This document shows, piece after piece, positions 21,574 through 33,882 of a stretch of 64,000 nucleotides of DNA. The first letter of the stretch is position 1, and every line of letters begins with the position of its first letter. The translations under genes were made by a program, and so were the position numbers. Where the stretch lies: contig NC_037314.1 of assembly GCF_000143535.2 (NCBI RefSeq), forward strand, positions 2,790,001 to 2,854,000. The letters run 5' to 3'. Source of the stretch: Botrytis cinerea B05.10 (taxonomy: Eukaryota; Ascomycota; Leotiomycetes; Helotiales; Sclerotiniaceae). The notes beneath the pieces were generated by a model. The model made no database searches. It was not told the DNA's origin and saw nothing but the letters and a program-made list of their open reading frames with translations.

Positions 21574-24530
21574 CTTCCTGGTTTTGTTTGTAAGATTATT
21601 ACAGTAGAACAAAGGGGAAATGAGATTTTGAAGAGAACTAGAATCTTATTTGAAGTGAGGTGAAGCAAAAACTGGATCCTTCGAGAAGGAGTTCGTTGTT
21701 TTATACAGGATATGAATTAAATGGGGAAGGTGCATGTAGTGAAATCAGAGTTTATATACATGCACTAATCAGGTGTGAGTCAAACGGCAACCCCACAACC
21801 CAACTTAACTACGGCTACGGCCTAGTTCCCCTAGTGCAGGTTATCACAAACTATAAATTTCCAGAATATCGACAGCTATTTATAAACTTGAATCAGAGGC
21901 AGTATACTTAATCAAATGGGTCGGGTGATGGTTGGTGGAAACTGGAACTGGATGATATTGAGATGACCATAACCTTACCCGGGACGAATTTCTCGGGAAA
22001 CATCAATGCGGAGCATCTCGGCTCGGGTATTATGTATTGCTTTGCCAAGTGTATATAGAAATCGGGCATGCATTGCTGCTTTGTCTAGAGATGTCAAACC
22101 AAGATATATGTATTTAAAAATCACGGGATATCCTATACAAGATGATGTTTGTACAGATATCTAGGGAAGTTCTTCCTCGGGTTCACCAAAAACGAGACTG
22201 AGTGATTCTAAAAAGGGTCTTGATTCATCTAAACATTTATGAGACTATGATAATACTCAATATCTCCATGTTCCTATATATTGTGTCTCAAATAGATATG
22301 ATTATTCATGCTTCAATTTTTCACAGGGCCAATTCGGCATTTCAATAGAAGCTTATCTTTCGAAGAACATAATAATTTGGGTTCCGCATTTCAATCTCCG
22401 GGGTTTCATCAATGCCGCACTAATTTTTACTCACAGCTCTTTCTGAATGACCTCTTCAGAGATAAAGTATCTTATGGGTAAGCTAAACCAAGACTCATGA
22501 GTATAGACCATGTAATTAAAAGGGCAAAGGAATATTCAGTATCAATCATAATCTTCACACCAAACGACGTCCTGGAATAAGCAGTCAGACATTCTCAGAA
22601 GTCCTAGTATGCCAGATGCGGGTATCCTGAGTTGTGGTCGATTAACACATGCATTGGCGCAGTCAAACTCAGAAGTATATGGATTTGCTATTGACAATTT
22701 AATTTACCACAACACGAGGAGATTGGAGGGTGAGAACAGAAAAGGGGAAACTGCATCATAGTTTCGAAAGAAGAAGAATACACAGATAAATTCATCGGCT
22801 TGAATGGGAGTTCTCAAGCCTAGAGAACTAGGACGTAGTGAAGTCGTAATAATAAAACAGAAGCCTTAGCTCAAACAAATGAATTAAACTTGGACTTCAA
22901 GTACCAGAACATGTTAGTTTCACTATTGATTAATGATGGAAACTAGATACTTATACTTATCTAAAAACATAGGAGAGTTGAAGTTGTCTTGATGGAAGTT
23001 TTATCGTTTATCTATTCTTCACATGCAATGTTTTCAATAGTCTAGACGGTATGTAGTCCACTATGAGATATTAGTTTTGACATTCTGAAAATAATGTCCT
23101 CGATTTTTTCATCAACCGCTCCAGATCAATTTAAAAATTGAAACTTTCTCAATATTTCAGATAGGTTCAATTTTCGAAAGGTATTGAATATTCCAAAATG
23201 CTTGATTCCCAGGCTGCAGTCTGGACTCTTCACACATGAATAAAGAGATAATAGTAATTCGGGCCCAGACTCATGACAAGGAATATATGATTAAGGGTTA
23301 AAGACTTTTGAGAAGAACAGAATTAGCACACTGTTTCATTCTAAGACTGAATGATAGTGAAAGGAGACAACCATTTAAGGTCTACTCTATCACTACATCC
23401 TGCTTATCTATGTGACATCCATTCTTCATTTGCGACAATTAGATCCCCGCCTTGCTTGCTAGATGTATTGCTCTAAATTATACATAGAAGATACGTGCAA
23501 TGAAAATGCAGTGAATCGTAGACAAAAAAAAGTGCGTAGATAAAAAGCTAATAGTTTACTAATCAAGCGAAAGCTCGTTAATCGAGAAACATAGGGGCAG
23601 GCTCTCGATATATCAATAAGAGAATTGATTCGAAATCGCACAGTATCCCGTAGTCCATGAACTGCTTTCGCTAATCGACTAACGCTTCTATACAATCCTA
23701 CAAGATGCAGTAGTATATTGACACCAGTGTTCAGCATACGGTTAGTTTAGCTTGAGATACTCATGGAACCTAGGTATTCGATTGCCCTGTATGAAACGAT
23801 CAATCCAATCTCTTGGCTGGATTCCTCAATTCACTCCAAACAGCTACTCGATCAGAAATTCTTCGTCCAATGGGTATCAGATCTTCAAGCAATTGTTCTC
23901 TGTGCGGGGAAGATATTATTTCATACATGAGTTGTTGTATGAACTGTGACGGCGAAATATTCACTTTCTTGACTAAATATAACCCAGAGAATTAATTGGT
24001 GCAACCGAGAAAAATTCAATTTTTACGGCAGAATTTTCTCTCATCCGAAATAAAGTGAAATCCCCTAGGTAATGAGATCTTCATACTGTTCTCTAGGTAT
24101 GTACTACCTCACATCGAGAGTTATTATTAGAAATCTGTACTGCACCTAGGCCTGGGGCTAAGAAATTGAATCACAAAAAAGTAGAGAAAGAGACTGAAGC
24201 TTTTTGAAGAAAGACATAAAGATCTCTGCTGTTGGGACCCGTCTTCCTTTTACTATTACAAAACAACAAAAAGCATCACCAAAAGTTTGAACTTTCCATA
24301 CAGGATAAAGATACTCATACCGACTTTGAACTTTACATTAACAGACATTCTGCGTACAACACTTTTAAACTTTCTACTTACAAAGATACTTCTCCAATCT
24401 ACAAGTTGAACATTCAAAGGTAGGTTTCTACTCAGACATCTCTAGATATCCTCTTTGGAGTTGAGTTGTATATTTTTTCACCAATCTGAATCCTTCATTT
24501 TTATCATTTAACTGACATAAAGCTGGGTAG
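21574..24530. other. Gene-poor intergenic region, about 3 kb
   Basis: AT-rich with no supportable gene on either strand. Before the membrane protein a candidate 5' UTR exon ends near 24420 at CAAAG|GTAGGT, with a possible acceptor directly before ATG 24531 (GGGTAG). That UTR intron is tentative. Confidence 0.45.
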
Positions 24531-25766
24531 ATGATTAAATCCATGATGGAATCCTACAAATCTTTTGTTAGAAAGGTTTTTGATATAGTCTATAACTCGA
24601 AGACTTACCCAGAGCTAGTAAGTGTGCCCTACATTCCCCTGATCCAACTTTTCAACCTTGTTATGCTGTAACTAACAACATATGCTTATTTTCTTCCCAT
24701 CTAGATCCAAAGAGTCAAACTTTCGAGATCGAAAACCGACAGCCTAGCTCACCCAACACTCCTCCAAAATGAGTTCGTCGATAATGAATACGTCATGTCA
24801 GCAGAGTATCTCCAGAAAGAAGCATACCATGGTTCATCCATAAGCCATAAAGTTGCACAGATACTTCTTTGGGTAATTTGGTTTCCTTTACGTCTCACTA
24901 GGTCATCTTTCCAAATTTCGATTCTCTACTAACATACTCTATAGTCTTTCATCTCCATTCTGATTGCCCCTATCCTCGTCATAGTCAACATACTCTTTCA
25001 ACTCCGCGACTCCAAGTACTCCTGGGCTGCGATTACTGGCTGTCTATTCTTTATCGTATCACTCATTTCCTACTTTCTTCACGACAGCAAGGACCTTGAC
25101 GAATCCTATTCAACACAATGGGGAATGAAGACTAGAAATACCGCGCAAGAGGTTCAAGATCGAATCTATGTCAAGGACCGAAACATGTAGTTCTCTCTTT
25201 CCCCAACTGCCAATATGGAATCATATACTAACATTGGTACTGCAGAAAATTCCGCACCACTCACCTCGCTCATATTCAAAGTCTTCAAACCATTCCCGAG
25301 AATCAATCTCCTATGAGTTTGGGCAATATGCGACATGAGATGAGTGAGAAATTTACCGCGGCAATGAAAGATATGACTTCTGAAACAAGAGTTACACTTA
25401 ACATTTATGTATGCATATAGTCTCACAGTCTCGTTGTCGCAATCCTGCCTTCTCCAATCGCTTTTCTCTTTCCCTTTTCTTTCTCCTTCTGAACCCCTGT
25501 ATCTCTCGATTAAAGGAACTATAAACTAATATACTCCACAGCTCATGATCTCCGGAGCCCTATCCACAATTTTCCTCTGGGCCGCGCACCACTATTACTA
25601 CAATTCAGCTTCCTTGTCCGAAGCAACAAATCATTTTTTGTTCCTTGGTAAAGCTATCATTGCCATCATTATGTATACGAGTGTATTGCATCAAACGAAA
25701 TTCTGGATCGAGGAGTTAGAGCGAGAGAGAAGTTGTATTATGAGAGGGTGGGATATTGTAAATTGA
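24531..25766 (+). CDS. Unknown multi-pass membrane protein, five exons
   Basis: Not recognised. Exons 24531-24617, 24705-24872, 24945-25186, 25246-25408 and 25542-25766 join in phase to 294 aa; all donors are GTA-type and all acceptors YAG. Residues about 1-85 are soluble and basic. Exon 3 gives two hydrophobic helices (SFISILIAPILVIVNILF and AITGCLFFIVSLISYFL). Exon 4 is hydrophilic and rich in Met/Glu. Exon 5 gives two more (LMISGALSTIFLWAAHHYYY and FLFLGKAIIAIIMYTSVL), then a charged tail. Four helices with a soluble loop is the visible layout. Start at 24531 fits the splice phases; an in-frame ATG 12 nt later is also possible. Role unknown. Confidence 0.68.
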
Positions 25767-27079
25767 GGAACGAATATGTGAGAAATAGAGAAATTGATGA
25801 TATCGTTTCCTTTTCATTTTTGAATGGGTAGGGATATGATTGCTGCAACTGCAGGCCGGACCTGCTTCTGAGTTATGAGGGATGGACATCTCGTTGGGAA
25901 GCTTTGGGGGGTTTTGGAAATGAGTAGGCCACTGGGCAAACTTCTTACCGAGATCTGGGTTGGGTTGATCTTCATTTTGATACTTTTTCTTCAAATTCAG
26001 TATCGAAGCAAGAAATCTTCTAGATTAAACACTGATAGCATATTTGATTCTACTTGATGTTACAAGAATGATATTCATTTGTGTAATGCCGCTTTAATGA
26101 TGCAAACTGTACCTGCGAAGCATTTCTTATTAATCTGGGGAAACGTTCCTATCAGCATGGTAACTGGTATGCTCTGGTGCTGGCACATTGACTACCCAGC
26201 CGACGCATTGGATTCTGAGCAAAGAATTTGAGACTAAGTCAAAGATATTTTTGATGCAGATTCTAGGGACATAACTATATGTCTGTTGCACGACCTGAGA
26301 ACGAAGACTACGTACGTGTGTTATAACCTTAGAGCTCAAGTCTGATGTTACTCAACCACACACTCGTTGGTCCCCCAGAACAGGAAATCAATTTCTCCAA
26401 ATGTAATTCCTTGTTCACATCCATTGCGCTTCGAATTTCCCTATCCAATCTCCACGTCAGAAGTCTTCTGATTGCTTAAAATAATAATCTTCCCTTCTCA
26501 GAGTCTAATGATTATATTTAACTCTTAATATAATATATCATTGTTGTCCACCCCAATTACAAAAACAAAAACAAGTACAGATCTATATTATTTATTAATC
26601 ATGTAGATCAAGTATTTCGTTTAGCTTTTCGACTTTTCGACTTTTCGACTGTCACGGGTTCAATAGCGTAGTCTTGTTGATGCCTAAGGCATCCACACCC
26701 TATATAGCTGCTTCCTATATTATACATCTTATCTAGAACCTATCCTCTGTATCGTGATATCGACTTTTTGACTTTATAGTCTTTTTCTTTTTTGTATATA
26801 GAGAAACAACCTTTTTAATTAAGCTTTATAGTATCTGTCTATTTCTGACAAAAAAGATTAAAAATATTAAAAAGATACTTAATCTAGTTATATGACTGAC
26901 TAACAGTCCTCCCTCCAAACCTCGGCTCGGCTCATTAATCCACCAAACTTCCCCAGATTTTCGGAAATGCCTTTCTACATCCACCTCCCCCGCAACATTC
27001 AAGACACGTGCAAGCTTCCTATCCGCAACCCCTTTAATTTTATTCTAGTCGCTATTCTATTCATGCTTCTCATACTCCA
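25767..27079. other. Intergenic with AT-rich repeat-like block
   Basis: No gene seen. The part 26480-26890 is strikingly AT-rich and holds the possible LTR relic listed below. A CACGTG core lies at about 27006, upstream of the Nudix gene. Confidence 0.45.
26626..26850. mobile_element. Possible solo LTR or LTR fragment, degraded
   Basis: The block begins with three copies of TTTTCGAC, contains a near-perfect palindrome TGTTGATGCCTA/AGGCATCCACA (26675-26697, one mismatch) followed by TATATAG, and ends ...TATTTCTGACA at 26850; TGTCA at 26650 pairs with this end. A start TG-palindrome and a TATA box are usual for Copia-type fungal LTRs. No target-site duplication or internal domain was found, so the limits and identity are uncertain. 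Confidence 0.3.
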
Positions 27080-28607
27080 ATGTCTATAACACATCTACAT
27101 CATACCTCTTGCCTTGCATTTCCAATTCCAATTCCAATTCCATTGATATCTAGAAGTATACATAAAGTCATCACTCCATCAATTTCTCAGCTCTCCACCT
27201 TTAGAGCGTTAACAGTGAGAAGATTACAAATACATTGTAGATCCTTTCACACCACAAGAATCTACACATCTCATCAAAGTCTAGGAACCATCTCGAGAAC
27301 AAGGAGAGGAGCTAGAAACATGGCATCGCCCGGTTCCCGATCTCCGAGGTCTGATTTGGAAAAACAATATACCTCATCTACTAGTAGTTCTAAGGTAGAT
27401 AGGAAAGCTAAGAAAGAGATTGCTGTTGCGCAGCCTAGCTCGAGGTGTGTGATATACTTCTGCCATTTCCACTTCCTTCCATTACCATCTCGTTCTCATT
27501 CATTCCGTTCCAACTAACACACCCCACAGCATCCTGCTCATCTCCCCTCAAAACCAAATTCTCCTGCTCCATCGTATCCGCACTTCCTCTTCCTTCCCCT
27601 CCGCCCACGTCTTCCCAGGTGGAAATCTCGATCCCTTCCACGAATCACCTATCCCCTCACCCTCCTCTCCCTCCCGTCATGTAGATTCCGAGACATACCG
27701 TCTTGGGGCTATCCGGGAATGTTTCGAAGAGAGTGGAATTCTCCTTGCTCTCCCATCCGCATCCCCATCTCCATCTCCTCACGATCCCACCAAGAACAGC
27801 AACAAAAAGCAACTCCTCCATATCTCCGAACCAGAAGCCTCGCAAGCGAGAAAAGAAATCCACTCCAGGAATATCAAATTCTCAACCTGGCTTTCCCAAC
27901 AAGGAGGAATCCCCGATACCGATTCTCTCCTTCCATTTACCCGTTGGATTACCCCTTCCAACCTCCCAAAACGTTTCACTACACAGATGTATATATATTT
28001 TCTCCCTCTATCATCCTCGTCCCCCTCAACAGAAACCGAGATAGAAAATGGGAGTATGACCACGAACCAAGGAAAAGAAATCCACACAACCCCCACCCAC
28101 GACGGCGGCATCGAACACACCGCCGCCGAATTCGCCTACTGCTCTACCTGGCTCGAGAAAGCGCGAAGGGGCGAAATTATTCTGTTCCCCCCACAATTCT
28201 ATCTCATGGAATTACTTTCTTCTTTTTTGCCTTCAGCAGGACCAGACACAAACTCAAAAACAAACTTCTCAACCGAGCAACTCGCCGCGCAGAGAGCCCA
28301 AGTCCTGCACTTCCTACAAGGAGACGGCGACGATGGAACGGGCGTTTTCTGGGGCGAAAAGGTAATGAGTCCGCTTTCGCTAGGGATCAAGAAGAGGAAT
28401 GGGGATGGGAGGGTGATCTTGGGGTTAGAGGGACAGGGGCCGGAATTGGAGGGGATGGATAGGAAAGGTGATGCGAAGAGAGTTGTGCTTGTGAGGTTTG
28501 GGAAGGAGGGGCCGAGAGAGGTGGAGGTTAGGGAGAAGAGGGAGGTTTTGGAGGAGGAGAGGGGGGTGGATGGGGTGGGAGGGGGAGGGGGAGGGGCGAA
28601 GTTGTGA
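27080..28607 (+). CDS. Nudix hydrolase, NUDT19-like, probable organelle leader
   Basis: Two exons, 27080-27444 and 27530-28607, phase 2, 480 aa. The Nudix fold starts at SILLISPQNQILLLHRI; HVFPGGNLDPFHES and LGAIRECFEESGILLAL give the Nudix box. The helix reads R-E-C-F-E-E-S-G-I, with the catalytic Glu pair, and an upstream Glu eight residues before the Arg. The first Gly of the canonical GX5EX7REUXEEXGU is Ser. NUDT19 relatives hydrolyse CoA and acyl-CoA or capped RNA; the substrate here is inference. The first ~60 residues are Arg/Ser/His-rich without acids (RALTVRRLQIHCRSFHTTRI), as in mitochondrial leaders. An internal ATG at 27320 would drop this leader. The C-terminal tail is Gly/Glu-rich and low complexity. 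Confidence 0.85.
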
Positions 28608-29131
28608 GGGGGTTGGTGTATGTATATATATATATATATATACATACTGCAGCGATTATAATGACTCGATGACCATCCCATTATATCATGTCATGACATG
28701 ACAATCCCACGAACAATGCCCCAAAAGCTCAAAAGTAAAATAAATAAAAAAACAAAAAAATAAAAAGGTACTTTTACAATTTGAATCTCAACAGCTATGC
28801 CATGCTATTATCTCATTTCATGTAAGCGAGCGATCAAGAATTAAATAAGATGTTAACCATGCATGCATTTTTCCATATTGACATAATGCATATTATTCAT
28901 AGTCATAATCTCAGTCATTTCCTCATACTCATGTGGTTTATAATTGAATAAACAATCATTCCATTCCATCCCATTCCATACCTGTAACGCCAACATGATT
29001 GTTTTCCAGTATACACCATACTATTCATCTTCGTGAGAATCTGCCTCCAGATTTCATCACCCCATCTTATTTTCCCTACCAACCATTTCCATATCTCGCC
29101 CATCATCTTGAATTCCTCCCCTCCCCTCCCA
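28608..29131. other. Intergenic with TA microsatellite
   Basis: Short gap between two convergent genes. It holds a TA repeat at about 28621-28641, A-rich stretches near 28740-28770 and a TCATGTCATGACATGACA-type palindrome at about 28686-28702. No gene is seen. Confidence 0.5.
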
Positions 29132-29743
29132 TCAAAGATCCTCCTCCTCTCCCCCCGCCAAAGTCCTCTCCTCGGCCTCATCATCCTCCTCTTCATCCCC
29201 CTCATCATAAATCTCATAACTCGGCCACGCAACTTCAAATTCTCCCTCGTCCTCGTCCTCCTCGCCCAAAAATCTAAACGCTAATACCCCTCCCTCCTTC
29301 ACTCCCACACTCTCTGGCGTATCCCCTAATCCCACTTCCAATTCCGTCCATCCTGCTTTCAGATCATGTACATCGACCGGGACCGCCAGCGCAATATTTT
29401 TGACCGAATCCGGCAGGGGAATTTTGCGCTCTGTGAGAGTGGTGGTTGTGGAGGAGAGAGTGGTTGTGGATTTTCCAGCTGGGTTTCCAGGAGAAGGAAG
29501 AGGAGAGAGTCCGTCGGGATAGCGTTCTTGCAGAGTGGAGAGGAGGAGAGTGAGGATTTGGGGAAACGTTTGGGTGGGGGGGACGAGGAGGAGAATGGTG
29601 TGGACGGTGTGTTTGAGGAAGAGGGTGAGGCTTGTGTCGCTGGGTGGGTCGAAGGTGCTGAGTTTACGTTTGGGTGGCTGGGGAGAGGGAGGGTTAGTTT
29701 TGGAGATGGGATTTTGAAGGGAGGGGGAAGGTAAGCTTACCAT
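29132..29743 (-). CDS. Uncharacterised fungal protein with acidic C-terminus
   Basis: Single exon, 203 aa, start ATG 29743. Not recognised. The body has a Pro/Ser/Lys-rich start, a hydrophobic helical segment (SLTLFLKHTVHTILLLVPPT, QILTLLLSTLQERYPDGL), then IPLPDSVKNIALAVPVDV and GGVLAFRFLGEEDEDEG. It ends with EVAWPSYEIYDEG and a long Glu/Asp tail. The two leucine-rich helices look amphipathic rather than membrane-spanning. The frame is open for 48 further codons upstream, but these come from the simple repeats in the leader. The alternating pattern and conserved-looking Trp/Pro blocks favour a real gene, though codon evidence alone is modest. Confidence 0.55.
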   Translation of the reverse strand: MVSLPSPSLQNPISKTNPPSPQPPKRKLSTFDPPSDTSLTLFLKHTVHTILLLVPPTQTFPQILTLLLSTLQERYPDGLSPLPSPGNPAGKSTTTLSSTTTTLTERKIPLPDSVKNIALAVPVDVHDLKAGWTELEVGLGDTPESVGVKEGGVLAFRFLGEEDEDEGEFEVAWPSYEIYDEGDEEEDDEAEERTLAGGEEEDL

Positions 29744-29762
29744 TTTGAGGGTTGGTTTATTG

Positions 29763-29835
29763 GGTTGTGTTGTGTTGTGTTGTGTTGTATATATGGATTG
29801 GATTGGATTGAATTGGATTGGGTTGAATGGAAGTG
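29763..29835. repeat. GTGTT and GGATT microsatellites in a 5' leader
   Basis: Tandem GTGTT units (about 29763-29786) followed by GGATT/GAATT units (about 29793-29835). They lie in the probable 5' UTR of the minus-strand gene ending at 29132. Confidence 0.7.
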
Positions 29836-30253
29836 GGTTGAATTGGACTGGAAAGGTGTGTAATAATTGATTGGTTGAACAATACAATACAATATCTAAG
29901 ACGCTCGATTTGTATTCGTATTTGTGGATGTTTTGGATTTCGATTTATCTCTTTGTAAGAAATGGGATGAATGGATAAACGGAATACAAGCGTGCGGATT
30001 GAAGAACAGACAGGCAAAGCGACGCGATAAGCTTAACAAATTCGCGAAAGCAGCTGATCTGGGAAAAAGGTTGATTTCTTCATTCTTCAGCCTTGTATGT
30101 TATGATTTGATATATTGTGATATAATACAATACAATATTATACAACCTCACTTATTCATTGACACGACAGCTTCTTTCGGTCTTCAATTCGTTATATCAA
30201 CAGTCAATCAATCAATCAACCTACCATCCTGCCAACCTACCAATTCCAAAACC

Positions 30254-31225
30254 ATGGATCTCTCAACTCCCTCTCCGCCAACCACAGATCCCACCACCCC
30301 TCCCCCAACCCCCGAAGAACTCCTCGAATCCCAAATGAAAGCCTGGCGCAAAGTTCACCACGAAGCCCTCGTCCTCGATTCGCGCATGTCGATTCCGTAC
30401 GGCGCACGCCTCCCGCTCTGCACATCGATATCCTTTCTCTGCGGCATGGCGCTGGGCATCTCCCACGGGTCGCAAGCTGCATCGTTACGTTTCCGCGCCG
30501 AGAATGCGCATCGCTTGCCGACGTCGCCGACGGGCTGGTATTTGTATCACAAGAGTAAGAATTATAATACGGGGCTTGGGGGGGTGAAAGAGGGGTTGCG
30601 CATGGGAGGGAGGATTGCGTTTTGGACGGCCGGGTTGTTGGCGATTGAGGATATGTGTGATAGGTGGAGGGGGAAGAAGGATGTGGTTAATACTGTGGTG
30701 GCTAGTTTGAGTGTTGCGGGAGGGTTCAGTTTATGGAGTGAGTTTATTTTTATTTCCTTTTGTCTATTTTTGGTTCTGGTGTTTGTTCTGGCTTTGGTTT
30801 CTGGAGTTGTGCTTGTGATTCTGATTGTGTGCGGGGGAGTTGTGATTCCGATATGAATCTATGGATTTGCACCAATGGTGTTGTCTAATGTGTTTGCCAA
30901 TTCTTCCCTTGGGGTGAGGAGAGGATTGGCAAACGTAAATGGGAAAAGGCAAAAGGCAAGAGGCAGATGATGGATGAACGGCCAATACTAACACCTCTTC
31001 TTCCCAGATCGGTTCCCCATCATAACCGCCGCGAGAACCGCCAGAACCGGATTAGCATTTGGTATAGGATATGGACTGTTGCAAGATGCAGTTGGGTATG
31101 CAAGAGGGAGAAGACTAGGATATATAGATTTCTTAACAGGAGGAACGGCAGGAAGAAGAGGAAAGGAAGAAGAAGAAGGAGAAGAAGACCCGAGCCCGAA
31201 AGATGTTGAAACGACACCAATATAA
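30254..31225 (+). CDS. Tim17/Tim22/Tim23-family-like membrane protein
   Basis: Two exons, 30254-30737 and 31008-31225, phase 1, total 233 aa; the 270-bp intron joins GGFSLW to NRFPIITAARTA. Motifs SFLCGMALGISHGSQAASLR, LRMGGRIAFWTAGLLAIED, VVASLSVAGGFSL and TGLAFGIGYGLLQDA are short Gly-rich helices, with the charge pattern R...W-x...E-x...D-x-x-R of the Tim17 superfamily. A Pro/Thr-rich N-terminus and an acidic C-terminal tail flank the core. Members act in inner-membrane protein translocation or as related mitochondrial carriers of unknown role; this copy is not an obvious Tim17, Tim22 or Tim23, so the location is inference. Confidence 0.7.
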
Positions 31226-32117
31226 AAAAAAACATGATAATATCAAATAACAAATGGAAATTAAATGGCAACGAAATGGTAATTATATCCACTCCATTAT
31301 TCAGTCCAGACCTTCATCTCCATTCCTCTTCCTCCGTTGTCGTTCTCGTTCTCGTCCTCGTCCTCGTTCCTCTCTTCAATTCTGTTGTCATGATTGAGCA
31401 GACAAACACATCCGTCTCCAATATATAGGTAATAGTTGAATATCTCGGCATCAATCTTCAAATAGTTTCTGTTAGTCTGCTCCATCGAGTCCATATCGCC
31501 GACATCAAAGCACCAACAGTTCGGTTTCCATCGGCTGTAGAATTCCCACAACTATCTGGGGCATCCAAAGAAAGCCAAGTCAACCAATCATATGTGTTGA
31601 TTTGAAGGTGGATATCCTGATATACTTGCGATAAGCTTGGATCTTGTGGTTGTCGACGGCATGTTGGATTGGGGGTTATCGATAAGCTTCATTTCACCAT
31701 GTCGAAGTTCCCCTCCCTCGTCTCTTCGTGGTATGTTTGATATTGATATTGGTGTTGTTGTAGACATCTACTACGACTATTCACTTCAAACTCCGATTTC
31801 GCTGGTTTCAATTTTCTTATTCATTTTCTGCTTGCCATACTACTTCACCTCTTCACCTCTTATTAATCCCCAAGTTCTCGTTTCCTATTTATATTCCTCA
31901 TCTATCCCGATTTCCTTTTCTCTCCTTCTTTCCCTTCATTCCTGTCTGTTTGCTGGCTTGTTTATACATACTCAGTCCTTCCCGCAATCAATCAGTATTC
32001 ATTGCGCAACACAGAGGAACCCGCACAGAACAACACAGAAAGAGAAGCACAAGACCGTATTTATACATCTATCTGTCTATCCATCGAGTTCAAAACTCCT
32101 TCTTTACCTCGTCCATC
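31226..32117. other. Intergenic, promoter side of proline dehydrogenase
   Basis: No gene seen. It contains CTCGTT/CTCGTC-type repeats near 31336-31372 and a pyrimidine-rich leader (31880-32110). Confidence 0.5.
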
Positions 32118-33882
32118 ATGTCGAACTTAATCTCGCGGAAAGCATTACTATGTACCCGGAGACCATTCCTGATTACACCTTCAAACTATAGAAGATTATC
32201 TTCGAGAACATCACCTCTTCAATCTGCGTCTGCTTCTGCTGCTACAGACGTTCTTCACCCAATACAATCTGATTCGAAATCAACATCTAAATCAGCCACT
32301 ATGCCAAAGATTAGTCCGCTTTCAATATTACCTCTGAGTAATGTTATAAGATCTTTGGTTATCAATACTATTTCTTCTTCTCCTGTAAGTCTTATCTATC
32401 TATCTACTCGAAATTATCCCCCCCCCCCCTTAATTCTGGAGCGAAGCGAAAAAGCCTCCACGGCAGTGGCTCCCAGAGGGCCAGCGGAGCGTCATTTTTA
32501 TTTAATCATTTTGATTTGTTTTTATTTTTGCTTTCTCTTTACTACTTACTACTACACGCTTTAAATATACATATCAAACTTTTACTAACCATTCCATTTC
32601 TTAACAATAGTTACTTCTCGCCCCATCCCTAAAAATAATGACCATCCTCGCGCATTCTCAAAACCCCTTCTTATCACCCGATCGCAATCCTCTTTTACGA
32701 TTCTTCCTCAAAAACACCTTTTACAAACAATTTTGTGCAGGCGAAACCCACGCCGAAGTTCAAAAGACAGTTCGCGGAATTAAAGATCTGGGGTTCAAAG
32801 GTGTTTTTCTCTGTTATGCAAGAGAGGTTGAGAAATCTCCAGGTGCCAATATCGATGTGGAGAAATGTGTCAAGAATGAAGTTTTACCCTGGGCGGAAGG
32901 TACTCTGGCTACTGTCCGATTAGCCGGCCCGGGAGATTTCGTTTCCATCAAGGTTACTGGGGCTGGGAGTTTGGCTCTCCAAGCTTTAGAAGCAAAGGGA
33001 GTTTGTCACGATACTCTTAAACAAGCCATCGATGATATTTGTGCACTGGGTGCAGAACGCGGAGTCAAATTAGCATTTGATGCCGAACACGCAGCTGTAC
33101 AAGCGGGGATCGATCTTTGGACCTTGAAATATATGAAGAGATACAATAAACCCGGTAAAGGAGGAGCAGTCATCTATGGAACCTATCAAGCATATCTCAA
33201 AGCGTGTCCCCGCGTCGTCGCAAACCACATGGCCATTGCACAGAAGGAAAATTTCACCCTCGGTGTCAAATTGGTGCGAGGCGCATACATGGGTTCTGAT
33301 CCGCGCGAATTAATTCACGATACCAAGAGAGATACCGATGAATGTTACGATGGGATTGCCGAGGCTCTCATTCGTCAATCTCCGAACGCGATTCTGAAAC
33401 CGGAAAATGGAGATGAGAAATCTTTCCAAGCGGTCGATCTAGCCCTCGCAGGTCATAATTTGGAATCGGTGAGAAAAGCCCAGGTGATCCGTACCGAGCA
33501 GGCTGAAAAGGGCGACGCGAGAATCGAATTGTGTTATGCACAATTGCAAGGAATGGCGGACGAGGTATCGTGCGAACTTGTCGCCGAGGGAAAACTTGCC
33601 GAAGCGATGAATTCTTCCCAGGGGGAAGATCAAAAAGTAACAGTACATGGCGGAATCAACGAATTGATCGGCGGAACCAAGGGAGGAAAAGATCAATTGG
33701 ATCTGAAAACGGATATCCCAAAAGCGTATAAGTATTTGACGTGGGGAACTACGGGGGAGTGTATGAAATATCTGTTGAGGAGAGCGTATGAGAATCGGGA
33801 TGCGGTGGGCAGGACGAGGGAGGGGAGAGATGAAATGGGTAGGGAATTGGTTAGGAGGGTCAAGGGGGTTTTTGGGGCGTGA
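32118..33882 (+). CDS. PUT1: Proline dehydrogenase (mitochondrial)
   Basis: FAD enzyme that oxidises L-proline to pyrroline-5-carboxylate, the first step of proline catabolism, at the mitochondrial inner membrane. Two exons, 32118-32384 and 32611-33882 (phase 0), 512 aa. The N-terminus (SRKALLCTRRPFLI, YRRLSSRTSPLQSASASAAT) is a typical mitochondrial leader. Later come KLAFDAEHAAVQAGID, LGVKLVRGAYMGSDPRE, ELCYAQLQGMADEVSCEL and MKYLLRRAYENRDAVGRT, the conserved TIM-barrel signatures with the 'YLxRRxxEN' block that ends the family. All expected blocks are present. Intron 1 (226 bp) contains a C12 run and a GC-rich insert listed separately. It converges on the photolyase gene 640 bp away. Confidence 0.95.
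32418..32492. repeat. GC-rich insert in the proline dehydrogenase intron
   Basis: A C12 tract (32418-32429) is followed by GGAGCGAAGCGAAAAAGCC and GGCCAGCGGAGCG. This is an island of high GC inside an otherwise AT-rich intron, similar in style to the islands at 34308-34350, 43766-43813 and 45541-45570. Confidence 0.4.

Noticed and set aside
26626..26850. Calling an intact retrotransposon
   Set aside because: No reverse transcriptase, integrase or second LTR, and no target-site duplication.
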